Assembly (NCBI GenBank): GCA_964397995.1
Contig: CAYNLG010000005.1
Location: forward strand, 1-64,000
Length of the DNA: 64,000 bases
Source of the DNA: CAYNLG01 sp964397995
GTDB lineage: Bacteria > Planctomycetota > Phycisphaerae > FEN-1346
Direction of reading: 5' to 3'
Shown: positions 55,301 through 64,000 of the stretch, one piece after another
Layout: each line of letters opens with the position of its first letter
Position numbering within the stretch: the stretch's first letter is position 1
Program-made: the position numbers and the translations under genes
The notes under the pieces: model-generated
Databases searched by the model: none
What the model was told of the DNA's origin: nothing
The model's input: the letters and a program-made list of their open reading frames with translations, nothing else

Positions 55301-57098
55301 GGCCGGGGCCCGCATCGGGCTGGCCCGCACGGTCCTGATGATGGACGCCTCCGGGGCGTATCGCGGCGTGCAGACCTACCAGGTCGACAACAGCACCGAG
55401 CAGGTGCTGGCGGTGCGGCTGCCGGCGACGGCGCGGCTGTGGACGGCCCGGGTGGCCGGAGCCCTGGTCAAGCCGGCCGAGGCGGAGGGCGGCGACGCGA
55501 GCCTGGTGCGCATCCCGCTCGTAAAGACCGCCGCCGGCGACCTCGACTATCCAGTCGTCCTGAAGTACGGCGGCAAGCGGCCGCCCCCCGGCGAGGCCGG
55601 CCGCGTCGCGTTCCCCCTGATCCGCACCGAGAACATCAACGTCGAGCTCAGCCAGGTCGAACTCCGCCTGCCGCGCACCCACCGCTGGGTCCACTTCGAC
55701 GGCACCCTCGGCCGCGTCACCCGGGAGGGCGAGTTCGAGGCCGGCGTCCTGGCCTACCAGGGCAAGGTGCTGAAGCGGCTCGTCTCCACGCTCCAGTACG
55801 ACAACGCCTTCGCCAAGGGCCGCGCCTTCACCAACCTCCGGCAGTTCCAGAAGGGGCTCAAGCAGACCCAGACGTACTACGCTGACCTGGCCGACCAGGA
55901 GGGCAACGAGCGGCTTCAGGAAGAGGTCCGCAACGCCGCCTCCCTCCTTCGCGAGGCCGACCGCCAGCTCGGCCTCCAGACGACCGAGACCGGCGAGCTC
56001 CGCCTCGGCGACGAGGGCCAGGTCTCCATCGACAACCGCGAGCGCCTCAACGACGCCTACGTGGGGCAGACCAACAAGCTCGCCCGCAACCAGGTCCAGG
56101 ACGTCGGCGCCAACTGGTCCGGCGCCCTGAACGAGGCCGACGGCAAGGCCCAGTGGCGCTTCGTCAACCCGAACAACTTCAACTCCGGCTGGTTCGACGC
56201 CAACGGCCTGGTCGTCCAGGCCACCCGGGACGAGGCGGTCTCGGGCAAGGCCGCTGACCTCGACAAGAGCCGCGTCCTGTCCGAGTTCCAGATGCTGGAT
56301 CAGCGCACGAAGCAGCTCAAGGCCCCCGCCATCCCCATGCAGAAGGGCGGCAAGGGCAAGGCCGACGCAGATGGCGACCGGCGCGATGAACGGTACCGCG
56401 AGGCTCGCCGTCGGGGCGGCCAGGCCGAAGCCGCCCAGCGCTACGTCCGCAAGCTCGAGGAGCAGCAACAGCAGCTCCAGGTCATCTCGGAGGCGGAAGA
56501 GGCCCTGCAGCGGCTGAACGTGACCGGCGGCGACCCCACGACCATCAACGACATCGTCACCCAGCACGAAGACGGCCTCCAGGCCGGGCGGGGGATCACG
56601 GTCTCCCTGGGGGGGGGCGCGGGCCAGGCCGTTGACTTCAGCGGTGGCCCCATCGCCGCCTTCGAGCACGGCCGCACACACGCCCTCGTCCGCCAGGGCG
56701 GCGAAGGCCGCACCGGCCTCGTCAGCCTGGACGTCGACCTGCCCGCCTTCGACGCGAGCCGCTGGCAACGCGTCCGCTTCACCACGCCGCGCGGCGACGT
56801 GCGGCTTGACGGCTGGGCCGCCTCCCGGTCGATGGTCGAAGGCCTGGAGCGGCTGGGCGTGGTGGTGGCGTCCGTGGCGGTGGTGCTGCTGGTTCGGGCC
56901 GTCGCCCGCCGCGCCCGCACCCGGGCGCTGCACGGGCTCCTCTCGACGGCGCTGATCGTCCTCGGGGCGCTCGGCGTGCTGTTCGGCGTCCTGCCGGTGG
57001 CCGGGTTGCTGGCCCTGCTGGCCGGCATCGTCTGGAAGATCGCGCGGGTCGTGGGGCGGCGGATCGGCGGAGCGGAAGTTTCGGGGACAGGATACTAA
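49308..57098 (+). CDS. giant exported membrane protein, modules 2 and 3
   Basis: 2596 residues from the ATG at 49308 (GGGAGGAGGG upstream). Module 2 (1-~1190): signal MRNLRPHLAGLAALLAVASA; LYVPMEDLNVLLQGGSRRVL then LPRDEYEALL; LFVEGKGRHRLELA; YEAELRVTRIEPRLTAE; then four hydrophobic segments (~1087-1106, 1112-1131, 1141-1160, 1172-1191), the last like an internal signal peptide. Module 3 (~1195-2596): ILVPYDPAAG and LLIPYDRYRALWEQA; LYVEGKGRHRLDLA; SVPFTIELGVQPVDARVWAE. An extra ~400 residues with coiled coil (KLEEQQQQLQVISEAEEAL) and two C-terminal hydrophobic segments (2515-2576) end the chain. The last residues EVSGTGY and stop come from a palindromic repeat. Function unknown. Confidence 0.8.
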   Translation: MRNLRPHLAGLAALLAVASAATASRDALPPQPPADELVRELYVPMEDLNVLLQGGSRRVLLPRDEYEALLAKAKREEEARPPLAAAPVAAEYQIEVGRERARIRGAVEVNVLAPGLHAVPLSVGQVGLAEATLDGTSAPLGRGDDGRLHLFVEGKGRHRLELAAVAPLETTAARQVLRFELPTPAATRVRLTVPGDVEVKSGAAVLSRAFDEANGVTRIELLPTRGPTVLVMTLNSRLKRLDRVVVAQSVLVAEVRQAVQRLTATVSLDVLHRAVDAFRFVVPAGYEVTDVLSPQLARWAVTEEGGRRILEVQLREEATGTVVLTIGTVRHGRAVGPWAMPRLEPLDVVGHSAVVGLLLEDRLKAEALQRDGLIGIDTPMLLRALPAVPGAEVTGGPVRPVAAYYAPQADFTLTADIAKPPAELLVTSNLLLVLQDSGLELQGGLAMLPKEEKLFTFDIAVPAGWDVLSVSAEGGQALPFERYGPRGEDGRVHVRLPRGLAAGQETRIYFTAKRVPDDWFGAWETQTVAFPAFAVAGAARDTGAVAVDARDDLRVRPETLERLTPLDENEKSQYGLGGVATSLAYRYEGRPYEAELRVTRIEPRLTAETFNFFRVERDARVAHYELIYTVEQARARELRLVLPASTPTALAIRGLDGLGLKEYTSQETDGGRVWTAVLADARKGTLRLAVDFEQRLGEAEQETLGLPLVRAEGVQYQSGFVAVEGSPELDVRVTAHPRRVDVGELVDADYLPGRRLLGAYGFVGEPPAVTLAVSRHETYPVPPALVERAELATVLSASGVAQSAARFLLRTKALYLEVRLPAGATLWSATLDGRPAKPQQEGERILLSLPAGAPGAVRDLQVVYEMLADRLLLWDRLGVPSPRLVLHETAADNGRQVPVTDLVWTLQTPAEHRVVAAEGSVVAEGIEPPAPAGTRVAEWLLAASGGVDFDHGLLALLLQPLSCAVQSGRALKSTEYADAPAWDDTGAMPSELPTDEEVLEAEMPPPVSQAQAGDVAGEAAATEGTEQAVRRPEEPTAREVSKWALAGARSLNIALTRTDEAGGVVFRSLGEEPALNVTIVSRRRVEALAWGLAVAVFVLGLALTPRSAGRKAAYVVVVLLAATALPAVPGWLELALVTNPAFYAACLLVPYYLAAALVRGFLRGVGLGPKPAAAAAAAALVAAGVLVAGAGVAEATEPAPDRPYVVQIVPLPDPVDVPDDAILVPYDPAAGPARAGRLLIPYDRYRALWEQAYPDERREGDPPPAAYALAGAAYTARLAGEEYLLVEGGLDLDVYEDGLIAVPLPLGGGVLARADLDGRPARLGVGGMPVPVPNAPPGWVEPASVNLKQPVRQAPVQQAEQQARPGAALLVLYVEGKGRHRLDLAVRMKLERRGGWRVAEGTLPHAPATALTLTVPEAETELRLGGVADRRTYETKQPGETIRTALGPGGGVTVRWRPKVSEGHVDYSLTAESAALLDVQEDRVRLTWDLTLQFRRTEREFFTIALPAGYLVEEVAGTNVRGWEIREGAGGRRLEVSLLKAARDGESLRLTLWRPGRVAAAGPETLAVPVVGVEGAVRHSGRLTVRRSPLLDVRTVAARGVTRTDVQADALPRTGADDSPLGTRPYQAYAFASVPFTIELGVQPVDARVWAEVQSILRVADRERLLETRVLYHVQDRPIYRARLAIPDDLEIREVTVPGSFEWAVTREAGRRVLTVYFGSGVLGDVPVVVRGKLGQDGPVEAVPLPRLAALDVDRQEADLVVQVDPAFDVRARDLDGVEVVLLKRVQGWLSGGQRQLARLAFHMREPVYGGRLELSPRQPDVSGYTVSNVRVTSRALEETILLVFDIRRAGVRQVVFRLPAYMADARISVPLLRQKTVEPVEGTDQVRVTLDLQDEVMDELRVLVERDRLLTPQVHEAPVPVVETGRTDRRYVALESAGRDEVVVEATEGLEPLSRQQKEWRTVAGLLQGGLMQVYLVRADAEPHLAFRTKQRTAVETAGARIGLARTVLMMDASGAYRGVQTYQVDNSTEQVLAVRLPATARLWTARVAGALVKPAEAEGGDASLVRIPLVKTAAGDLDYPVVLKYGGKRPPPGEAGRVAFPLIRTENINVELSQVELRLPRTHRWVHFDGTLGRVTREGEFEAGVLAYQGKVLKRLVSTLQYDNAFAKGRAFTNLRQFQKGLKQTQTYYADLADQEGNERLQEEVRNAASLLREADRQLGLQTTETGELRLGDEGQVSIDNRERLNDAYVGQTNKLARNQVQDVGANWSGALNEADGKAQWRFVNPNNFNSGWFDANGLVVQATRDEAVSGKAADLDKSRVLSEFQMLDQRTKQLKAPAIPMQKGGKGKADADGDRRDERYREARRRGGQAEAAQRYVRKLEEQQQQLQVISEAEEALQRLNVTGGDPTTINDIVTQHEDGLQAGRGITVSLGGGAGQAVDFSGGPIAAFEHGRTHALVRQGGEGRTGLVSLDVDLPAFDASRWQRVRFTTPRGDVRLDGWAASRSMVEGLERLGVVVASVAVVLLVRAVARRARTRALHGLLSTALIVLGALGVLFGVLPVAGLLALLAGIVWKIARVVGRRIGGAEVSGTGY

Positions 57099-57159
57099 AC
57101 TCCCCCCGCTCGGGTCATGCGGCGTCGCCGTGACAGTTAAGTATCCTGTCCCCGAAACT
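57077..57159. mobile_element. REP-like palindromic element, copy 1
   Basis: A 27-nt arm at 57077-57103 (core TTTCGGGGACAGGATACTAA) faces an inverted copy at 57135-57159 with two changes. The spacer includes GGGTCatGCGgCGTCGCCGTGAC-like sequence shared with copy 2. The left arm supplies the end and stop codon of the 2596-residue protein. It resembles elements moved by REP-associated tyrosine transposases, but no transposase is in the window. Confidence 0.8.
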
Positions 57160-57168
57160 CACGGCCGC

Positions 57169-57197
57169 TTGCTGCCCGCGAGGGCAGGGCGTATCCT
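57169..57197 (+). promoter_or_regulatory. promoter of the ThiF/MoeB-like gene, leaderless
   Basis: TTGCTG (57169-57174), 17-nt spacer, TATCCT (57192-57197), with the ATG 7 nt later at 57204. The promoter lies just outside the repeat element. Confidence 0.45.
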
Positions 57198-57203
57198 GGG
57201 GCC

Positions 57204-58001
57204 ATGGCTCCAGACGACGCCCTGCCTTTCGCGCGCGCCGGCGGCACCGAAGGGGACCGGTACGCGCGGCACCGGGTGTTGGCGGGGGTCGGCCCGGCGG
57301 GGCAGGCGCGGCTGGCGGCCGCCTCGGCCCTGGTCGTCGGGGCGGGCGGCCTCGGGTCCGGGGCGCTGCCGTATCTGGCGGCCTTGGGCGTCGGCCGCCT
57401 CGGCCTCTCGGACGGCGAGACGGTCGAGCCGTCGAACCTGAACCGCCAGGTCCTCTACGGCCCGGCCGACGTCGGCCGCGTCAAGGTCGAGGCCGCCGCC
57501 GAGCGCCTGGCCGCCGTCAATCCCGACGTGCGGCTGGAGACGTTTGCCGCGCGCGTGACGGCCGAGACAGCCCGCGCCCGCGTGGCCGGGTGGGACGTGG
57601 TGCTCGACTGCACGGACAACTTCCCGGCCCGGTTCGCGGTGGCGGACGCCTGCTGGGCCGAGGGGGTGCCGCTCGTCTCGGCCGCCGCCGTCCGGTTCGA
57701 GGGCCTGCTGCTGGCGGTCCTGCCGGAGGCGGGGAGCCCGTGCTACCGGTGCCTCGTGCCGGAGGCCCCGCCGCGCGCCGACGAACCGCGGGCCCTGGAG
57801 GTCGGCGTCTTCGGGCCGGTGCCGGGGGTTCTCGGGACGCTCCAGGCGCTGGAGGCGGGGAAGGTGCTGCTCGGCCTCGGGGGGACGCTCGCGGACCGGC
57901 TGCTGGTCGTCGACGGCCTGGCCGGGACGATGCGGACCGTGCGGCGGACGCGTGACCCGGCGTGCCCGGTCTGCGGCGTAGTTTCGGGGACAGGATACTA
58001 A
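57204..58001 (+). CDS. MoeB/ThiF/HesA-family adenylyltransferase
   Basis: 265 residues. ATP-binding GAGGLGSGALPYLAALGVGR (about 47-66), LGLSDGETVEPSNLNRQVLY, then CTDNFPARF. Zinc cysteines are CYRC (about 185) and CPVC (about 256). It activates the C-terminus of a small sulfur-carrier protein (MoaD or ThiS type) by adenylation. The position of the catalytic Cys in MoeB (TCVEAGV) reads RALEVGV, so the thioester Cys is missing, which some members tolerate. The chain ends VVSGTGY directly after CPVCG: the last residues and stop are contributed by a repeat element. No carrier gene is adjacent. Confidence 0.88.
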   Translation: MAPDDALPFARAGGTEGDRYARHRVLAGVGPAGQARLAAASALVVGAGGLGSGALPYLAALGVGRLGLSDGETVEPSNLNRQVLYGPADVGRVKVEAAAERLAAVNPDVRLETFAARVTAETARARVAGWDVVLDCTDNFPARFAVADACWAEGVPLVSAAAVRFEGLLLAVLPEAGSPCYRCLVPEAPPRADEPRALEVGVFGPVPGVLGTLQALEAGKVLLGLGGTLADRLLVVDGLAGTMRTVRRTRDPACPVCGVVSGTGY

Positions 58002-58087
58002 ACTCCAGGACACGAAACTCTCCGCCCGGGGTCGCACTGCGTCGCCGTGACTCGCGAGCAGGAGTTTAGTATCCTGTCCCCGAAACT
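57980..58087. mobile_element. REP-like palindromic element, copy 2
   Basis: A 27-nt arm at 57980-58006, identical to 57077-57103, and its exact reverse complement at 58061-58087. The spacer contains an extra partial arm (GGACACGAAACTC, 58008-58020) and the GCGTCGCCGTGAC segment shared with copy 1. The left arm ends the ThiF-like gene and the right arm abuts the stop of the lysozyme-like gene. Confidence 0.82.
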
Positions 58088-58088
58088 C

Positions 58089-58523
58089 TTACGGCAGGGC
58101 GTTGACGATCCGCCGCCAGTACTTCAGCGTGGCCCGTTTGGCGTACCCCTTGGGCCCGCCGTTCCAGATGCGGGCGAAGACCTGGTCGGTGGGGTCGCGG
58201 CCGGTGGTGCGGCGATAGGCGTCGCCGTAATGGTCGAGGTACAGGGCCCAGATGCGGCGGCTCTTGGCGACGTTGTACCGGTCGGCCAGGGCGAACCGCT
58301 CGCTGAGGCCGCGGAGGCGGGCGATGCGGTTGACGTCGGCGAGGCAGGTCGGCCGGATCTGGACGATGCCGGCGGCCTTCTCGCGCCGGTTGTAGGCCCG
58401 GGCGTCGCCGCCCGATTCCACGCGGGTCATCGCGGTCCAGAGGTTGTCGGACGGCGCGGCCGAGGCGGTGGTCGCGAGGCCGGCCACGGCCAACACGCCG
58501 GCGGCCAGGGTCTGCTTCAGCAT
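58089..58523 (-). CDS. exported lysozyme-like / lytic transglycosylase-like protein
   Basis: 144 residues from the ATG at 58523 (CGGAGAA upstream); a longer frame to a GTG at 58580 has no ribosome site. Signal peptide MLKQTLAAGVLAVAGLATTA, cleavage near ASA. The catalytic Glu lies in LWTAMTRVESGGDARAYNRR, followed by AAGIVQIRPTCLADVNRIA and ARIWNGGPKGYAKRATLKYW, the usual SLT/lysozyme-like order (ES-GG...G-x-x-Q). It probably cleaves peptidoglycan in the periplasm. Its stop is 2 nt from the REP-like element. A strong promoter about 300 nt upstream may serve it. Confidence 0.82.
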   Translation of the reverse strand: MLKQTLAAGVLAVAGLATTASAAPSDNLWTAMTRVESGGDARAYNRREKAAGIVQIRPTCLADVNRIARLRGLSERFALADRYNVAKSRRIWALYLDHYGDAYRRTTGRDPTDQVFARIWNGGPKGYAKRATLKYWRRIVNALP

Positions 58524-58644
58524 CGGTTCGGTTCTCCGTGGCTTGGGCGGAGCCCCCGCCGGACGGCACGGCGGCCGCACGGGGCAGGGGGGATCGACGC
58601 GCGCGGCGGCTCAGGGACGGAGCGCCATCGCGGGCTCGGTCGGT

Positions 58645-58788
58645 TCATGGAATCGCGCCGGGAGACGGTACAGGGTGGTCCAACGGCGAGGAAGCGGCCG
58701 GCGCGGACGCCGCGTCCCCCAAGACGCGGCGCGTGGCGTCGATCAGGTCTCCGTCTTCAATGCCCCCTTGTGGCAGTGCGAAAGACAC
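58645..58788 (-). CDS. short ORF, possibly a broken gene, upstream of the lysozyme-like gene
   Basis: 47 codons from a GTG at 58788: MSFALPQGGIEDGDLIDATR then RVLGDAASAPAASSPLDHPV. The composition looks coding. Just upstream AAGGAG followed by a GTG at 58813 opens another frame of 18 codons (MTGSGSPPRVF...), so a single frameshift could join the two. It lies behind a strong promoter. No family recognised. The rest of the 58524-58904 gap shows nothing else. Confidence 0.3.
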   Translation of the reverse strand: MSFALPQGGIEDGDLIDATRRVLGDAASAPAASSPLDHPVPSPGAIP

Positions 58789-58824
58789 GCGGTGGCGAGC
58801 CCGAGCCCGTCACCGCCGCTCCTT

Positions 58825-58853
58825 AGTGTAGCGCACGTTTCGCGGGCGGTCAA
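58825..58853 (-). promoter_or_regulatory. strong sigma-70-type promoter, leftward
   Basis: On the minus strand TTGACC (58848-58853), 17-nt spacer, TACACT (58825-58830), 50 nt beyond the clpB stop. It would transcribe the short ORF and the lysozyme-like gene. Confidence 0.6.
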
Positions 58854-58904
58854 CCGACTTGTGCCCTCGGCGCGCCGTCAGGCCGCCGGCCCCCGCCCGT
58901 GCTG

Positions 58905-61535
<2,631 letters not shown>

Positions 61536-61689
61536 GTCGGCCTCCTTCGTCGGGTGGTCACCGTGAGGGCGCGGCCGGGCCGCGCCTCCAGCATAAGCAC
61601 CAATGCAAAGCCCATGCCACCGGCGAGGCCATCAAAAGGGGCCTGAACGGCAGGCAACCGGGCGTTTCCGGGGCTCCGCGGGGTGCGGG

Positions 61690-61708
61690 ACTGCCATTTT
61701 GGCAGTCT
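61690..61708. repeat. short inverted repeat in the clpB/galactosidase intergenic region
   Basis: GACTGCCA-ttt-TGGCAGTC, an 8-bp perfect stem. The following GGGGCCGCACGGGGGGCCGG nearly matches 19831-19851, suggesting another dispersed repeat. It could be an operator; no regulator is known. Confidence 0.4.
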
Positions 61709-61806
61709 CTGGGGCCGCACGGGGGGCCGGAAACGGGCTTTTCGATTGACTTCCCTCCCTGGCGCGGCAAGGTGGCGGGTCGACCCTCGCACAGGAGACC
61801 CGTGCC

Positions 61807-64000
61807 GTGACCGATTCGAAGCCTCTCACGCCCGACGAGCGGGCCGCCGCCCGGCGCGGCTGGCGCGACGCCCACCTGACCGACCGCCAGCGCGGCCTGG
61901 CCGAGGCCCGCGCCTGGTTCGTCTCCGCCGTCTACTGGAGCCCTGGCGACTACGACCGCGGGAGGCTCGTCGCCGAGCTCAAGCGCATGCGCGACTTGGG
62001 CATCACGTCCGTGCGCTATCACACGCACCGGCCCGAGGAGACCGAGCCCGGCGTTTACGACTTCACCCGGACCGACGACTGGATGGACGCCGCCTCCGAG
62101 GCCGGCATCCAGGTCGTCTACCACCTGGGGCACACCCCGAGCGACGCGCTGCTGGCGGCCCACGGCATCCCGCGCGAGGCCTACGAGGGCGCGATCCTGG
62201 CCGAGCCCGAGATGCAGGTCCTCATGGAGGCCTGCATCGGCCCGGAGATCGCCCGGTACCGCGGCCACCCGGCCCTCGACCACTGGCACGGCTTCGGCGA
62301 GCCGAACGCCGGCGGCAAGAACCTGGAGCGCGAGGCGGACCGCGCCGGCTTTGCCGCCTGGCTCCGCGCCCGCTACGGCACCGTCGAGGCCCTCGACGCC
62401 GCCTGGAACCTGTACCCCGTGGCGGGGCGGCCGATCGTGACCTCGTTCGAGGACGCGTGCGGCCTGACCGAGGCCGCCGAGCGCCGGCCCGGCCAGACCG
62501 AGGCCCTGGTCCAGGGCGGGCCGTTCGGCAAACGCCTGTACGGGGCCAACCGCGACCTGCTCCGGTACCTGACGGAGAAGGCCATCGCCCGGACCCGGGC
62601 GTGGGTCGACCTGGCCCACCGGCTGGACCCGGACCACCCGTTCATGGTCGGGGCGCACCAGCTCTTCGCCAACCAGCCGTACTTCCGCTGGGACGTCCCC
62701 ACGTGGGCGCGCACAGGCGACGCCTTCGGCACCAGCATCCACCTGTCGTGGCACTTCGAGCCGGTGCGCGGCGAAGTGGACCGGCCGGTCTACCTCCAGG
62801 CCCGCCTCACGCGCGACGCCCTCAAGGAGGGCCTCACGAGCGCCTTCGAGACCACCGGCGGCGCCGCCCAGTACAGCGGCGGGTACCCGAACGCGATGAC
62901 CGCCGGCCTCATGCGCCGCCTCGTCTGCTCGTATCTGGCGGCCGGCAACCTTGCCCTGGCGTTCTGGACGTGGAACCATCGGCCGGGCGGCTGGGAGGCC
63001 GGCGAGTACGGCATGACCACGTGGTCCGGGCGCCTGACGCCCTGGGCGGAGGTGGTCGGCGCGGCGGCGCGGGGCCTGGAGGCGCACGCCGAGGAGCTGT
63101 GGGAGGCCGACCCGGAGACGCGTGTCGGCGTGCTGACGTCGTGGGAGACCGACGCCATCCTCCTGCAGGAGCCCGAGTCGCACCTGCTGCAGGACGCCCC
63201 GACGTTCGCCTTCACCGGCACCAAGATGCAGGGCGTCCGCGCCCGCATCGGCGCCGGCCGCGCGCTGGTCAACCACCGCGTCCCTTTCGAGTACGTGACC
63301 GAGGCCGAGGTGCTCGAAGGCCTCTGCGAGGCGTACCCGGTGATCTACGCCCCGCACTGCCGGGCGCTCTCGGACGAGGTGGTGGCGCGGCTGGCGGCGT
63401 ACGTGGCGGCGGGGGGCCGCCTTGTCGCCGACGTCCAGTTCGCCATGCTCCGGCCGACCGGCAAGATGCCCCCCGTGGGCGACGGCACGCCCGCCGAGCG
63501 CCTCTTCGGGGCGTTCGTCGATATGATCCACCACACGCGGACCGCCGAGATGGCCCTCGACGATATCCCGCTGGACGGCTTCTTCGGCGACCTGGTCGTC
63601 ACCGAGGCCGACGTCCTGGCCCGTTTCGCCGACGGGCGGCCCGCCGTCACGGAGCACCGCGTGGGGCGCGGCGCGGCCGTGCTCGTCGCCTTCGACCCCG
63701 CCTGGATGTGCCGCGCCCCGGGACGCGACGACCTCGAGACCTGGCTCGCGGGCCTGGTGGCGGGGGACTGGGAGCCGGGGTGGTCGGCGTCGGGGGCGCC
63801 GCTGGCGGTGCGCCTGGCGGCCCCGGGGGCGGACCACGTCTTCCTGATGAACGACGGGCCGGAGGCCGTGGAGGTGGCGGTCGAGGCGGCCGACCGGCGG
63901 TATGCCTCGGCCGTCGAGGTGCTCTCGGGCGAGACGGTCGACCCGGCCAAGGTGCCGCTTAAGGGCGCTTCGGCCGCCTGGCTCCGCCTGGAGAAGGCCT
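61807..64000 (+). CDS. beta-galactosidase-like glycoside hydrolase (GH42-like), 3' end outside window
   Basis: 731 codons visible from a GTG at 61807 (AGGAG 9 nt upstream); the frame runs off the window. There is no signal peptide. The barrel begins AWFVSAVYWSPGDYDRGRLV and ELKRMRDLGITSVRYHTHRP. HWHGFGEPNAGGKN (about 160) is the expected acid/base position, and LTSAFETTGGAAQYSGGYPN (about 344) the nucleophile region. The later part resembles the amidotransferase-like trimer domain (YPVIYAPHCRALSDEVVARL then AAYVAAGGRLVADVQF) and a small C-terminal beta domain. The acid/base Glu is preceded by Gly, not the usual Asn, so substrate may differ. Confidence 0.8.
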   Translation, partial: MTDSKPLTPDERAAARRGWRDAHLTDRQRGLAEARAWFVSAVYWSPGDYDRGRLVAELKRMRDLGITSVRYHTHRPEETEPGVYDFTRTDDWMDAASEAGIQVVYHLGHTPSDALLAAHGIPREAYEGAILAEPEMQVLMEACIGPEIARYRGHPALDHWHGFGEPNAGGKNLEREADRAGFAAWLRARYGTVEALDAAWNLYPVAGRPIVTSFEDACGLTEAAERRPGQTEALVQGGPFGKRLYGANRDLLRYLTEKAIARTRAWVDLAHRLDPDHPFMVGAHQLFANQPYFRWDVPTWARTGDAFGTSIHLSWHFEPVRGEVDRPVYLQARLTRDALKEGLTSAFETTGGAAQYSGGYPNAMTAGLMRRLVCSYLAAGNLALAFWTWNHRPGGWEAGEYGMTTWSGRLTPWAEVVGAAARGLEAHAEELWEADPETRVGVLTSWETDAILLQEPESHLLQDAPTFAFTGTKMQGVRARIGAGRALVNHRVPFEYVTEAEVLEGLCEAYPVIYAPHCRALSDEVVARLAAYVAAGGRLVADVQFAMLRPTGKMPPVGDGTPAERLFGAFVDMIHHTRTAEMALDDIPLDGFFGDLVVTEADVLARFADGRPAVTEHRVGRGAAVLVAFDPAWMCRAPGRDDLETWLAGLVAGDWEPGWSASGAPLAVRLAAPGADHVFLMNDGPEAVEVAVEAADRRYASAVEVLSGETVDPAKVPLKGASAAWLRLEKA

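Noticed and set aside
61536..61806. CIRCE heat-shock operator before clpB
   Set aside because: No TTAGCACTC/GAGTGCTAA pair is present; only a short unrelated inverted repeat was found.

Overview
The window looks like a chromosomal segment of a high-GC (roughly 70% GC by eye) member of the Planctomycetota, probably an uncultured lineage. The evidence is secreted PEP-CTERM proteins, one with dockerin-type repeats, a stand-alone prepilin-like protein, two exported PQQ-type beta-propeller proteins, two exported beta-helix proteins, several divergent secreted carbohydrate-active enzymes, very large exported proteins of unknown function, and many short dispersed palindromes between genes. Class or genus cannot be assigned from the sequence alone.

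Layout. 0-5 kb: end of glutamate synthase gltB, overlapping gltD, then convergent purF and a broken PIN-domain toxin gene carrying a perfect 16-bp-arm palindrome. 5-14.5 kb: a KaiC-like/PPDK_N fusion protein, a gutted sulfatase gene, a 2-hydroxyacid dehydrogenase, an FAD oxidoreductase, a large secreted protein of unknown function, a small companion and a Gfo/Idh/MocA relic, then tRNA-Ser(CGA) with a possible integrase-associated relic just downstream. 15-21 kb: small membrane protein, beta-helix lipoprotein, UroD-like corrinoid methyltransferase, ARPP-1 protein, WYL regulator. 21-26 kb: PEP-CTERM/dockerin protein, cupin, pseudopilin, and a convergent znuABC-type metal importer with 4-nt overlaps. 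26-35 kb: PQQ beta-propellers, a pair of convergent genes that seem to have lost their 3' ends in a deletion, a GH43-like enzyme divergent from a probably leaderless AraC regulator, a second PEP-CTERM protein, a rubrerythrin-like ferritin and two Ala/Glu-rich lipoproteins. 35.8-38 kb: dTDP-glucose 4,6-dehydratase, an amidohydrolase, tRNA-Met(CAU) with a clear promoter.

38-40.7 kb is compositionally foreign: a T-tract array followed by a lower-GC gene for a membrane-anchored repeat protein, sitting directly after tRNA-Met. 41-45.6 kb: beta-helix protein, a stretch rich in small perfect hairpins, and a large secreted sugar-enzyme-like protein. 45.8-57.1 kb is one probable operon of two giant exported membrane proteins (1169 and 2596 residues) that together contain three diverged copies of one approximately 1200-residue module. 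This is the best candidate for an undescribed system. 57-58.1 kb: a MoeB/ThiF-like gene bracketed by two copies of a palindromic REP-like element. The element supplies the last seven residues and stop codon of both upstream genes. 58-64 kb: lysozyme-like protein, clpB, and the start of a GH42-like beta-galactosidase that runs off the window.

A recurring theme is genome decay and repeat invasion. At least five gene relics are visible (PIN toxin, sulfatase, Gfo/Idh/MocA, integrase-associated segment, truncated secreted protein). In at least four places a repeat or hairpin contains a stop codon. Promoters of sigma-70 type are easy to see against the GC-rich background, and several -10 boxes lie only 7-8 nt before a start codon, suggesting leaderless mRNAs.
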